Assembly (NCBI RefSeq): GCF_000003195.3
Contig: NC_012877.2
Location: 15,927,344-15,991,343, forward strand
DNA: 64,000 nucleotides
Source: Sorghum bicolor
Taxonomy: Eukaryota > Streptophyta > Magnoliopsida > Poales > Poaceae
Reading direction: 5' to 3'
Made by a program: the position numbers and the translations under genes
Part shown: positions 1 to 11,890 of the stretch, piece after piece
Position numbering within the stretch: position 1 is the first letter of the stretch
Layout of the letters: the number at the start of each line of letters is the position of its first letter
Notes under the pieces: model-generated
What the model was told of the DNA's origin: nothing
What the model saw: only the letters and a program-made list of their open reading frames with translations
Databases searched by the model: none

Positions 1-27
1 AACTGAATCATTCTCTATACATTGCAG

Positions 28-930
28 GGTGACATCCTGGAGGACCCAGCAAATGAGCCAAAGGAAGATATGTATATGATGTCTGTTGCTCCGGAAAATG
101 CACCCTCGGAACCTGAGTGAGTGATTAATGTTAAATCTTTTCGCTTATATATTTTTCATGTTTGCTGCAGTCTGTAGCATAGTTTACTGTGTATGCACAA
201 TTGAGCATTGACCCCATTTTACATAGACCATTATTGCACCTGGTATTCCAGAGTTGGATCCACCCAAGCAGGATTGGTCTGGAATTTGATATGATTAGTA
301 TAAACATAGGTTTTTCATTTGCACAGTGCATATGTACCAATGCTGTGATAGATTAATACTGAGGCGCATACATTCAGGTATCTGGAGATTGGTATCATTG
401 CCGGTGTTCCTGTTTCAATCAATGGTCGAGACCTCTCACCAGCTTCCCTCCTCTCGGAGCTCAATGAAATCGGTGGAAAGCATGGGATTGGGCGTATCGA
501 CATGGTGGAAAACCGGCTGGTCGGCATGAAGTCACGTGGTGTGTATGAGACCCCCGGTGGCACCATCATGGCAGCCGCGGTGCGTGAGTTGGAGTCCTTG
601 ACTCTGGACAGGGAGACAATGCAGTGGAAGGACATCATTGCCCTTAAGTACGCTGAGCTGGTCTACGCAGGCCGCTGGTTTGACCCGCTTCGTCAGTCCT
701 TTGACGCCTTCATGGAGAAGATTACCGCGACGACCACTGGTTCGGTGACCCTGAAGCTGTACAAGGGGTCGGTGAACGTCGCGTCCCGGAAGAGCCCCTA
801 CAGTCTGTACAGGGAAGATATCTCCTCGTTTGAGAATGGGGAGATCTACAACCAGGCTGACGCGGAGGGGTTCATCAGGCTGTATGGTCTACCGACACGG
901 GTCCGGGCAATGCTGGAAAAGGGTATCTGA
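28..930 (+). CDS. Argininosuccinate synthase, last two exons (5' part outside window)
   Basis: Argininosuccinate synthase joins citrulline and aspartate using ATP to make argininosuccinate, the penultimate step of arginine synthesis; in plants it acts in the plastid. Two exons are seen. Exon 28-116 follows a ttgcag acceptor and ends at a GTGAG donor at 117. Exon 378-930 follows a ttcag acceptor and ends at TGA 928-930. The codon split across the intron (GA+G, Glu) restores one frame. The product reads [20 protein letters not shown], then [51 protein letters not shown], and ends in RAMLEKGI. These are the conserved C-terminal blocks of the family, including the oligomerisation end. The N-terminal ATP-binding half must lie left of the window. 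No break is seen, so I regard it as functional. Confidence 0.95.
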
Positions 931-2171
931 GTAGTTGTCTGGTTGATTGTTAGAAATAAAAATCTCTTTCATGGGAGTTTCCTAGTGATTGCAGACTGAT
1001 GGGTATTTGATGGGATTGTGTTGTACACTTTCTTTGAGTTTGTCCCAATGTATTTGGGTGACAATTGAGTTTACCATGCCATGTTACCATCCGTTTATGC
1101 TATACAGTCCAATGCAAAATATTATGATTAATACATCAGCTGGTTTTCTTATTTCTTCCTTTTGATTGAGGCGACCACTCTGCGATTATCGATTGATGTG
1201 TTATAATGTTTGAGCGATGTCTATCCATGACTATTTGGGTTCAAACTGATATACACTGATAAATGCCCAGGAATTATGTTAGGAGATTATGGATTAAAAC
1301 GGGGGCTTCTAGGAGGTTTAAGCACACTTAAGATGTCCGTGCGATGCAACGGGAGAAAAAAAGCTATCAAATCTATATCTATATCTCTATTACCTATATA
1401 TATATATATATATACACGTAATAATAAAGAGGCAACTATTTTTTTTGTCTGTCTTCCTCTAACTCCCAGATGATGGAGATGATGGAGAGTTTCTTTTATC
1501 TGGACTTATATATATATAACCTGTGCTCATACGAGTTAGAATAACTTACGTCTAAACCAATATGGAGTAGGAGCCCTAATATAAATAGATTTCTCATATC
1601 CTAAGTATTCTAAATACAACTCTTAATAGTCAAATAGAAAAGGATAAGAATTACGTTCTTTATTTTTCTCTGCTTTCTTTATTTAGTTAGATGTTAATCG
1701 GAGGCAAAAGAAAAATCAAAGTTCTAATATGTAGTTCATTCTTCTTCTCTAATAATAAAAAGGCAAAATTTTTTGGTTGTTTTAGATTTTTGTCGAGCCC
1801 AACTATTCGCTTGTTTCGGTTTAAAATTGGTTTAAACTCATGTTACGCTTCTGAGTTAGATTCACCCCGTAACCTTTTTTCCCCTAACCCAATTGGACCA
1901 AGAGTCCTCGTGCCATAAACAGAAAAAAAAAGTTAAAAATAATAGAAAACCATATCCGAACGAGAGGAGCATCGTTTAATTATTTTTTCGACCGGTAGAC
2001 ATATAAAGATACGGTGGACTAAAATTTTCACAATTATATATTAGGAAAAGATAAGGTTTGAATTCCTCAAAATTTAAGCACGCTTTAAGGTTTGATTCCT
2101 CATTTTTTTTGAAAGGCAAAAATTCGAATATATTTATTTAGTTAGACCTACAGTATCGTTTCTCAAAGGGG
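931..2171. other. 3' untranslated and AT-rich intergenic DNA
   Basis: The start is the 3'UTR of the preceding gene, with an AATAAA-like signal (gaaataaaaatc) near 951. The rest is AT-rich and holds short TA-dinucleotide tracts near 1397-1413 and 1508-1518. The small open frames here have no recognisable domain and I do not call them genes. Confidence 0.5.
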
Positions 2172-2265
2172 AAAGAAACATACACGGGACATATCAGTAA
2201 AGTAAAAACACACATGAGAAAGAAACATGCACGGGACATATCAGTGAAGTAAAAACACACATGAA
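2172..2265. repeat. Two tandem copies of a 47-bp unit
   Basis: Unit 2172-2218 is followed directly by unit 2219-2265. They differ at only a few bases and share the core cacgggacatatcag followed by agtaaaaacacacatga. A third partial copy of the end (agtaaaaaca) follows. This looks like a simple tandem duplication in intergenic DNA. Confidence 0.8.
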
Positions 2266-2745
2266 AAAGAAGTAAAAACAAAGAGTGAAATTGAAAAACA
2301 AAAAAGAGGGTTACTAGGGGGATATATAGGGCCCAGAAACAGGACTTGGACCCACCAACCCTTACACCTAGGCAGGGGCCAGCAAGGCATCAGTGCTTAT
2401 GTTATGAAGGCCAAAGCACTGGCAGAAAGCCTTGAGACCACGAAACCATTCCTCGGACTAAGCCAAGTAAGGGTTTAGGGTTAAAACAGCACGTGGGACG
2501 TGCAGGTGATGCGTGGACACCTACCTAGGTATCATCTCACCCTCTGGTTGTTGGTCTTGCTTCTCAGCTCAGCAATATAAAGCAGTGAGTGTCACTGCGA
2601 GCCAGCGGTGTGGGACTAAAGATTTTCACTGCGCTAGTATCACCGCGGGTGGGGAGTAGAAATGGGCCTGCACATTGGACTCAGTCAGACCTCGACTTCT
2701 TGCTGACCTGCATTTAGGCCCACTTGCATTTAGCCTGCCACATCT

Positions 2746-2901
2746 GCAAAACACATGATCCACACCGGAGCGCAGCACAGATCGAACAATCTTCGCATTT
2801 AGACACACACATTGCTCCACTCAAAAAAATAAAAAAAATGCAAAACACATAATCCACACCGGAGCACAGCACAGATTGAACAATCTTGCATTTAGACACA
2901 C
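2746..2901. repeat. Direct duplication of a 62-63 bp segment
   Basis: Copy 2746-2808 and copy 2840-2901 share gcaaaacacat, atccacaccggag, gcagcacagat, gaacaatctt and gcatttagacacac, with a few substitutions. They are separated by an A-rich spacer of about 30 bp. The stretch lies just 3' of the gene on the minus strand. Short open frames crossing it are by-products of the duplication. Confidence 0.75.
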
Positions 2902-3067
2902 CGGATTTATTAAGATTCAACCCTTGTTATTTCTTGCTCCTCTGATCTTGTAACATAACATAACATAACAAATAGACTGAAATCTTATACATGAGCCGGA
3001 ATCATAGGAGAAAACCTATATATACATATACAAAAGGGAGGAACCATGGAGGTGATAGGACCAAGTC

Positions 3068-6000
3068 CTACTGGTCATCAAGCTTCCACACCTCATGGAG
3101 GAGCCTGTACCTCGCTGTGCTTGAGTTGCTGATCCGCTTCAGCTTTGCAAGCGGGTTCGATGAGGTGTTGGAGATGAAGGTAAGTGGGGAGCTCAGCTCA
3201 TCAAGCTCGTCATCACTCGTGTTGGACTTGCGAAGGATGGTGGACCCGCTCTTCCTAGGATCACCGATGACGCTTAGTATTGCCCCAGATGCAGGGGCAT
3301 TGTACAAAATTGGGGATGCGCTGCATGGGATCGACCGTATGCCCTTGTTAACCTCCAGGTGGTCCTATTAAAAGAGGAGATTTATGGCTCCCATGGTCAG
3401 ATACCTTCCTTAATTTGCATTGAAATAGAGTAATTTCACTCAAACTGCAGATAAGTACACATGCTTCTTTTACTGTAGTTTACTTCCTGTGAAACTAGTA
3501 GCCTAATGGAAGATATACCTAAAATCTATATGTCATGGAAAAATGGTTATTATAAAAGTTTACAAATGTTAGCTGACACCCACCCTCAAAATTTCATATT
3601 TAGCATTAGAGAACTACTCCGTACTGCTTTTGAATTTTAGTAGTTGTGCTGGTGAATGAAAAAGATGCTGATATATTTGGAAAACGTGCTGAGTTGTATA
3701 AACTAGTTACAAATTTAAAAGGCATTAGGTCTCTGCAACATAGATTCCCACTCAGTAACAGCCTACCTTGTGTGTTTAATGCCAAATGGAATTGGGATGG
3801 GTTTTATATCCCATAACCACATGATTGACTCGACATCTAATGGTTTTGATGGAATGCAGGTAAACAGCAAATTAAGATCTTAAACTTTGAGTACATTTAG
3901 TGTACGAAGAGTTCAATAAACTAACCTCCAACTCTAATGCTTGAAGTAAAGAACCTTGAATGGGATCTGGACAAAATTCATCTGGTACAAAGACATCCAG
4001 GATGTTCTTGATGATTGATGAGCTAAAGGCAGGGCAAAGCTGTAAAACATGACGTGACAGTATAAGATTTTTTTTAAATGTTTCAAATTGACAGGAAATA
4101 ACATAAAATAGTTTATATCAGTAATAAGTCATTATAATATAGAGCACTCTTTTGAACAAGATGGGAGTTCATGCCTCTTTCCTGCTACTGGTATCCATGA
4201 GCACATCCTTGGGGAGCATTAGGAGATCACTCAGTGCATTCAGGTGATAGAATGGCTTTAGAGATTCACCAAAGCCATTTTCATCATCCCCATTCTCAGC
4301 TTCTGGATAGTCGTCCATATCCATGCCAAACAAGTCGGTAAGACATCTAGACCAGCTGCCAATCTAGAAGACGGAAGTGGGTCAATGGTCTTTGTACCAA
4401 GTGAGAATTAAGGGAGACAAAACATCCATTTGCAGTAAGTTGTGTGACCTCACAATAACTCAATAAGCATAGTTGTCATTTAACTCACAGCATTTTTCAG
4501 TTGGACCCCGGCACCGAAGCTGAATTTCCCAGATGGGATTGGGAGAACCTTAGGATCAGTTATTGGATCAGACATTGGGTCTGTTGGAATTTCATCATCT
4601 GATTCGCGCAAAATAGCATTGAACATTGCTACATCCAACCTAGCTATGCACTGCTCCATCACCTGTAGAAGGGAAATACTGTTGGAAATTAGAACAAGTC
4701 AAAGGGTTTTATACATAGTCTGTATTTCTTTTACTCTCAGAGCCTCAATCTTGAATCAAGATCCAGTTGCATTGAGGAAGTCTTAAAATAAAGACATTTA
4801 AAATGCAATACGAAAATTTAAGTGTTAAGTTACACCTTCACCATACAGACCTAAGAAAGCAGCTGTAGCGTATGGCAAAGTGCTCACCAGCAATAAAAAA
4901 CCAGCTGGCTACTGGTTGTACTCCCAGACCAGTAAGTATCGCACTGGCCAGTGTGATTCCAGACCAATTTTAATGCAATCTTAGTTCTGATAGTTATGAA
5001 ATTCCAAAGTAACATTTTTTTGGGAGGAAAATAAAATTCAAAATTGGATACACAGGAAATCTTATATTCTTAGTAAAGAGTTTTTGGGATCTTCTTGCAG
5101 AGCTACCATTTACTCCAAAAAAGAATATGTAAATATACCATGGATAACTACAGTAATACTAGCTTCAAAAAACCTCAGATAAGTGAGTAACTATTTAAAA
5201 AGTATCTGACTGAGAATGAACAAGAAGTTACTAATCAATTATTTGGAGCTCACCAATTTGGTCAACATAGGCAGACATCCACACTCATGTCCAGCTGCCC
5301 TTACTGGGCAAAGCCTTTCTGACGCTTCCTTAAAGGCCTTCTTCCATATGTCCATTGATACGGTTGCTTGTTGCTGGTTGCCCACAACAGTAATTCTTCC
5401 ATAGCTTTTCTTTGGATTTGGACTACTTTTCAAATCACCAGTTATATTGGCAGATTGCATATGTGGTGTGAATGTCTGCAAATCATGGTTTTTATGACAT
5501 GTTCAACAAATTCCTATGAAGGAAGGGATAAAAGCAATCGGTAAGGGGAACAAACCTGCCACCAAAGGGTTTCAACAATTCGTGAAAATATCCATGATTC
5601 GATCTTCTTTAGTGCAGCTATAAATGTGTCAACATCTTCCCAGTTATCAAACTCAGGGGAAAGTAACTTTCCTTTCTTCCTATTAAGTGACTCCCACATT
5701 GATGCAGAGTTTTTCTTGTATGTTGTCTTGGAATTATAATCACCAGAACTGATGCTATTTACAGTGCCCGATTGCCTAGAAGTTTCCGTAACAATTGCTC
5801 GCAATACAACACAGTTTGACAACCAGAAACTCAACCTGATTAGAGAAAGACTATGTGAGCCTACAAATAAAGAAATACTTGAGTTTAAAATTACATTAAT
5901 TACTGTTAAGTAAAACTACATTCTAGGTATGCCAAATGTTCTACCCTAAAAAAGTTATAGTTTCCTTAAAATACTGATGTTTGAGGGAATCTCAATTCTC

Positions 6001-8016
6001 AAGCACCTTGCAATGTCATATCCACAAGCTTTTGCAACCAAAACCAGCCCAGAGGTTGCGTTTCTTGCTGCACTTCCCATCTTGTCTCTTAAACAGTTTT
6101 TAAGCGCATGCACAAAATGCCTGGAGAGCCTTCGTGCTGGTGTGTGAACCTTGTTTACTGAGCTACCATGTTCTGCAATTATTGAATAAAGGCCTACCTC
6201 AGCAGCTGCAGCTTCTCTTAGCTCGGCTTCAAGCAACTCAATTCTAAGTTCTAGTTCTCGAACTTTGTTGTCATTTCGATTATTTGAAATACGTATTGGC
6301 TCCTGGACTTGCAATCCATCATCAGCACTGACCTTATTCTCATGAGTAATTGCAATATCCTGGGAATCAACTTCTTTCACTTCTTCCTTTTGGGAATCAA
6401 CTTTCTTATTTATGACACTTCCATTAACATCTGGAACTCTCATACTGAACCTCATATTCCTTGTTCTATCTGTATTTAAAGTGCTATAAGTTCTCTCCCC
6501 AAACTGTCTTTGGTTAGATTCAGTCATACCATACGCAAATGACATTTTACGACCACTTCTGAATGCATTGTGTGGTGGAAGAGACGGATTTTGTTCTCTG
6601 GGCAAATCTGATGAGAGAGACAGATTTGATGGATGGCCATTTTGCTTTTGTACTTGAATTGGAAACTTTTCAACTTCTTCACTCCTCACTTTCATACTGG
6701 ATGATGTCGCTTCATGCTGAGAGTCCAACGATGAGCTAGTACCTTCATTACCAGCTAACCTGATATCCTTCCCCTAGCAAGTTCAAAGTAGGCTCAGATA
6801 TGGAATTAGAGACAATGCCAAAATGTTGTGATTGGATACAATAAACATGGCGATGAACTACACTGTTACTATTTTTATTGGAGCTTGTAAGTGAAATTCC
6901 TACTTTATAATAGATAACATATTGTTTACTTGACAAGAATATAAGACAAATAACAGAACATTGATAACAAAAGGAAAAAGAACACGTGGAGTGTGAGCTC
7001 TTGTATTAACTATATCGGCAGCTATATCTTGCCTTGACAGGAACAATGTGTAAGTCCAAAAAACGAGTACATGATATAATAGCACTAACTTGGTAATGTA
7101 ATGGAAACAACATAGTAGCAACAACTCACCCAATATTATTACTCCCTCCATTTTTTAATATGTGACGTCTAGGATAATACATGCCATATATTTAAAAGCA
7201 GAGGGAGTATCATGCTGTTTCTTCATGACAATTTGGAAAAGGAACCTTTTATTTAAAGTACGATAAACAGATGCAATAAGAGTGAATTACACATATACGA
7301 TGGAGTTCTTTTACCTTGAGGGATGCCTGAGATCTACTGCTACCTGTGAGAGCAGTTCCACCCGAGTGGTACATGTATGGAGTTGCTTCTTCTTCATCAT
7401 CAGTAAAGGAAGCAAACTCTGTATCTTCAGTATACTCCTCACTCATCGTTGCCGAGACAAATTCCTTTGAATCTTGATCAATTGACGCCTCTTTTGATAA
7501 TGCATCTCTTGAAGAAACGCTTGAGTTATCTCCATCCAAAGGCTGGATTCGGAGGTAAACCATGGGTTGGGCATTGTTTTTGAAACTTCTCTTGGAACTG
7601 AGAGGCACAGGGACACTGGTGTCCTCATGAAACATTGCATGCTCTGCAAGGTCTAGTGTTGCAGTCCCCAAATGCTGGCCCTTGAGCTTATCCCTTCTCG
7701 GCTCATACAAGTTCAATTCAAGCAGGTTCTTCTGCCACTTTCCACTCTTGGATGACCCCTCCTTCTGGAAAACAGCCTGTAGATTTATGAACTCATTGAA
7801 TTCAATCTTCCCTGCTGCGGAACCTGACCCAATTGAAGGCGCAACAGTGCTCGTCTTCCCTGAATTGCGCTCGCCATTTTCCCAGAAGAGTACTACAGAG
7901 CGCAAAGACTTCAGGGATTCAGAAGGGGGCCATGGGCTGATTTCTTGGATGAGAATATTGAAATCCACATGGAAGGCAGAATCCTTCCTTGTCTTGGTTC
8001 GGAGGCCAAGCACCAT
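3068..8016 (-). CDS. NT-C2 / coiled-coil / DIL-like protein, 'nucleolar protein gar2-related' type, 8 coding exons
   Basis: I reconstruct eight exons on the minus strand: 8016-7315, 6773-6007, 5835-5556, 5475-5254, 4662-4489, 4363-4175, 4039-3926 and 3364-3068. They sum to 2745 nt, 914 codons plus stop, with all phases matching. Residues about 1-155 (start MVLGLRTKTRKDSAFHVDF) look like an N-terminal C2 (EEIG1/EHBP1) domain. Residues about 165-400 are Ser-rich and probably disordered. A coiled coil lies near 402-428 (ELELRIELLEAELREA), followed by AEHGSS and HTPARRLSRHF. Residues about 475-810 resemble the DIL region of myosin-V-like proteins (FWLSNCVVLRAIV, VMEQCIARLDVAMFNAILRE, PDEFCPDP). 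Plant relatives are annotated gar2-related; NT-C2 proteins are thought to link membranes or organelles to the cytoskeleton, so the 'nucleolar' name is weak evidence of location. Intron 6 begins GC instead of GT. No disabling change is seen. Confidence 0.88.
7142..7207. mobile_element. 66-bp Stowaway-like MITE in the first coding intron
   Basis: The segment begins CTCCCTCC and ends GGAGGGAG-like (gcagagggag), giving terminal inverted repeats. It is flanked on both sides by TA (7140-7141 and 7208-7209), the target duplication of Tc1/mariner-type Stowaway MITEs. The internal sequence is AT-rich and noncoding. It sits between the exons at 7315 and 6773. Confidence 0.75.
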
Positions 8017-9480
8017 TGTTGCAGTACTGGGTACAGACTGAGCTTACTGGATGAAGAAGAAACCTCTCAACTTATGTGATTCACTCCGAACAGAAGAAAT
8101 CAGACGATGACATTGGAAGCGAAGTCCCTGCATTCAGTAAGGCAGTGATTAAGAGCAGTTAATGATTAAGATCATGTACATGGAGTCCTAAGATGCTTAT
8201 CCAATTAAGTATTGCTAGTAGAAGTCAAGAGGCAAGTTTATAAGCACCTATCAACAATTAAAGAATTCACCAGAAAGTAAATTTATTGCAATGATGGAGG
8301 ATATAAGAATTTAAGTCAATCATTGCACAAGTGCAACTCATATCATCCACATCTGCGTTGTAAAGATATCGACTAATCAAATGCGATGATGCACAAAAAG
8401 GAACGAAAATAAACAATAATAGTGGGATAGCAAGATGATCGTAGTGGGGCTGCAGTGAGCGGAAAAATGTCCTTAAAATGCAAAACTTTTAGCAAAAAGA
8501 ACAAGGTGGCGTAAAACCCAAACAAAACGGACGCATTAGCCGATGAAGCAAAGGGAGATGATACATTAACTAGAACCGAACAAAACTAGGGAAAATGCTA
8601 GCGGCAGCACGAGATCTGAGAGAAGAGATGACTTTGACCGGACTGGACTGAGACTAACCAATGAAGCATCCAGAACATGGGAAGCACCAGCCCCATAACA
8701 GAGGCAAAGAAACCAGAGAGCGTGTTGCATTAAATCCAGTCCAGCTGATCTTCAAGAACAGCCCTTATAAAGTGAGCCTGAGCCATCAAGGAACCAGTTT
8801 ATGGAGAGAAAAAAGGGAGCATTGGGTGAAGAAAAAGCAAAAACTTTACCCACATTAACAACGAAAAAGAAAGATGCAGTACTGCTAGTGCTAGCAAAGC
8901 AAAACAGCCAAGCAACAACCCAAGAGGACTCAGTACGGGAATTACAATGAATGCCGATTAAACTCTAAATCAGCACAAGCAAGTTAGGACAACCAAAATG
9001 GCGTACTAAAAACCAGGACAAAGGTGAAGGGAGTGGACAGGGTACAGACGCCCAAACCAATCCAGTATGCTTCCTAAATCGCTGCACTCATCAAGAAACC
9101 AAATGAGGAAGCATCAATCGAATCGAGCTGAAATGCTGAGAGAAGAAGGATAAGACAAGGACCTCGGGAAAACCGAAGTAAACGCGTCAAGAACCGCAGA
9201 TGCAGCAGGTACCTGAATCTACCAGGGGCAGGCCAATCCAGAAGCAATGCAACGAGCCGGAAAAGATTGATGGGGAGGAAGCATCGGCTGGAGAGGATTG
9301 CTCACGTTGGTCTGTTGTTGGGCGAGTGTGTTCGTGGACGCGCAGTCCGGGTTGTCGGTGGGTGGGGCGAACAAGGCGCTGGATACAAAGCAGCCGGCCG
9401 TCCTCCCCTGCGTCGAGGAGGAGACGGACGGAGAAGAGATCGTGACCCAAAGCAAAGCGGAGTAAACTATTCCGAAGCAG
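8017..9480 (-). promoter_or_regulatory. Likely 5'UTR, 5'UTR intron and proximal promoter of the NT-C2/DIL-like gene
   Basis: No ATG-initiated frame with a recognisable product lies here. On the minus strand a good donor (CAG|GTACCT, exon edge at 9213) and a good acceptor (tgaatgcag|GGAC, exon edge at 8127) would define a 5'UTR intron of about 1.09 kb. That leaves a GC-rich first exon between 9213 and about 9480 and a second 5'UTR piece from 8127 to the start codon. The overlapping GC-rich frames at 9187-9560 on both strands fit untranslated leader better than protein. This is inference from splice signals; a full-length cDNA would settle it. Confidence 0.5.
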
Positions 9481-9660
9481 AGGAAGGAAAGGAAAGAATC
9501 TGAGCGAGTTTCTTTTTTCCTAATCGAAATCCGGAGAGCTCGTAGAGTCGAGGTCACATGGAACTTTGGGGTTAATTTTGCTTGTGGAGCACCTGCTCAT
9601 CCATCATTACTTGCCAATTATTACCCCACACGCAGACTACAGTCTTTACTCTTTACGGTA

Positions 9661-9935
9661 CTACTCTGTCCGTTTCCAATTATAAGTCAGCTTTGACTTT
9701 TAATATATATCCCCTATCTATCTCTAAATATTTATCGCTACAGTTAAGTTTAACTAGATTTGTTAAAAAACAATAGTAATATCTGTATCTTCAAATTAGC
9801 AACAATCTATCTAATGATATTAATTATAGCATAAGTTTTATTTTTTTAATATATATTTAGTCAAACTTACTTCTCAGGAAATGAAAAACGATAAAAAAAA
9901 TCAAAACGGCTCATAATTTGAAACAAAGAGAGTAG
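9661..9935. mobile_element. Stowaway-like MITE of about 275 bp
   Basis: The left end ctactctgtccgtttccaat and the reverse complement of the right end (ctactctctttgtttcaaat) pair over about 28 bases with few mismatches. The left end abuts TA at 9659-9660. The inside is AT-rich with no coding capacity. End form and size suit the Stowaway group in grasses. The right-hand TA is not intact, so the exact right edge is uncertain. Confidence 0.65.
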
Positions 9936-9979
9936 TTGTAGAAAATCGGTACACCTAGAAGCTCGGGATTATTCAGAAA

Positions 9980-10108
9980 TACTATCTTCATTCCAAACTA
10001 TAAAATATTTTAGCTTTTCTACATATATTATTTTAATATACATTTATATATGATAAAATAGTATATATGAAAAGTCAAAATATCTTATAATTTAGAGTAG
10101 AGTGTGTC
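9980..10108. mobile_element. Second Stowaway-like MITE, about 130 bp
   Basis: The left arm (ccaaactataaaatatttta followed by gctttt) matches the reverse complement of the right arm (ctaaattataagatattttg, then acttttc). This is the well-known grass Stowaway terminus in which the ends carry 'aaattataagatattttggcttttc'-like arms. Edges are approximate. It lies immediately downstream of the first MITE. Confidence 0.65.
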
Positions 10109-10890
10109 GCTCTCATGGTTAAAGAAAATTAGAAGCATATCCCACACGGTCGTTAGATAAATCACAAGTGAGTTTTAATGGATGATGTAATGGTGATGTG
10201 AATTGTTTGCATGAATAGATAAATATTGTAATTATATGCGCTACTAGATTGTTGATATCGATGTCTAGCATGTTGAAAAATAATTATAAAGGATTTAAGA
10301 TTATAAGAAATTAGGAGGATTCCCCACGTGTTGTCGTAGGTATGAAGGAATATAAATAGGTTAAAGTGTTAATCACTAAGAATCAAGAGATATATAAGTA
10401 TGGTGTTGGTAATGTAGCAATATATGTTAATAAATGATGTGGTTTGCTAATATAAATAGCTTGAATGAAGACATAATGACATGTTTTAGTTGGTTGTGTT
10501 AGTAGATGCTAATGTGGACACTTTGCATGGCGAGATAGTTAAATGTGCTATGTGCTAGTGGGATGTTCTAGTGGATGCTGTGGACACTTTGCATGACAAG
10601 AGAAATAGCTAGTGGGGTTTATCCTTATAAGAGATATAGATATAAATATAGATAGATATATAGATAGAGATATTCGACACACATTTCACACTTTTTCGAC
10701 AATTTTCACCTACCTAGCCCGCCCACAGTGAGCCCAATCAGGAACAGACCTAGAAATCTGCTAATCCTAGGATAGAACCCTGTAATAAGGGCCTAAATCC
10801 ATTTTTTCTTTAATTGGAGTAAGTTCATATATAGTTCTCTAGCCAAGGACTGAGCTGCAACATGGGTAGCCCTGCCCCTAAGTCTGCCAC
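10109..10890. repeat. AT-rich DNA with an imperfect direct repeat and a GATA-type microsatellite
   Basis: Two imperfect copies of about 38-41 bp (10501-10538 and 10570-10610) share gtggacactttgcatg and a following tag. A degenerate (ATAGAT)n tract covers about 10632-10672. Nothing coding is seen. Confidence 0.55.
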
Positions 10891-11522
10891 TAGAGCATAT
10901 GCAGCCATAAAAGAAAATCTCAATCCTAAAACTAGTTTGTATGAGGGTTTTGAAAGACCTCATCTCCAACCGAATGAGAAACCTCATCCCCAATATCTCC
11001 TCTAGTATGTGGAGTCTATTTGTTGCCCAATATAACTCCTTTTTTCTCTCCATCTACATCTTTCTCTTTCCCTCTACACTCCGAATGACGCATTTGTGAC
11101 TCCACCGTCGTGACTCCCTCCCTTGAATCCTCTACATCTGCTCCGCCCATCTTCGTGAGCACTCCTCCGCCGCTCCTCTTCCCATCCCGCTCCTTTGGAC
11201 GACGAGACTGGAATGCCAGGAGTCGTAGCAAGGTAGCATGAGAAGTTGCTGCAAGTTGGGTGTCTTCTTCCCTGCCCTGGGCCATGGCACCTACGACTAC
11301 GACCACCATCTTGCTGTCGTCGTCGTCTCCTTCCCCGTCCTGGAACCAATAGGAGGTCGTGCCAAAAATCTTAGGTATTGAGAGGAGGGAGGTTTCTCTC
11401 ATCTTTAAGGGGTTAGAGGATGGATTTTGAGGGATTGAGAAAAAGATTTTCTCATCGCGGAAGGTTAAAATAGGGATTTGATAGGTTTTCCTAAGAATTG
11501 AGAGACCGGTGGAGATGCTCTA
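10891..11522. mobile_element. Candidate non-autonomous TIR element
   Basis: The left end tagagcatatgcagc and the reverse complement of the right end (tagagcatctccacc) agree over about 13 bases. Both resemble the 'agagcatctccaac' termini frequent on plant non-autonomous DNA transposons. The two minus-strand frames inside (11016-11402, 11074-11349) overlap each other in different phases and show no domain. No clear target duplication was found, so the family is open. Confidence 0.4.
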
Positions 11523-11890
11523 AGTCCAACCATGCAACAACTTACGTCCTTGGGGGTTGCACCACCCACGTATGAAAGAAAAGAAGATAATGACTACAAC
11601 ACTAAAACATAGTTGTTGCAATATCTCAAGTCATCTACGAAATAACTATAGAAAACTAACTCCTACATGATAAAGTTTGGAACTTATTTTGGGGCCACGA
11701 GGGAACGGTTAATTCCCCAAGTCACTCGGAGACTTGGAGTTGATCCTTTCCCACCCTCTGTGAATTGCAACTGAAATAAAGTCAAAATTGAAACAACAGG
11801 TTTTCATTTTTATACGGTGTAAGCTAGCGTTTGTTTGCCATTTTGATGATGCTAGACATGAATCTAGCTAGACCATTTGAGACGATTCAT
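11523..11890. other. Intergenic DNA, nothing recognised
   Basis: No open frame, repeat structure or element end was recognised, except that its last five bases (11886-11890, ttcat) form the left target duplication of the solo LTR that follows. Confidence 0.5.

Noticed and set aside
2991..3371. Plus-strand frame of 126 codons
   Set aside because: It is the antisense shadow of the last exon (3364-3068) of the minus-strand gene.
7682..8041. Plus-strand frame of 119 codons
   Set aside because: Shadow of the first coding exon of the minus-strand NT-C2 gene.
9187..9557. Five overlapping open frames on both strands
   Set aside because: They lie in a GC-rich 5'UTR/promoter region, overlap each other and show no domain.
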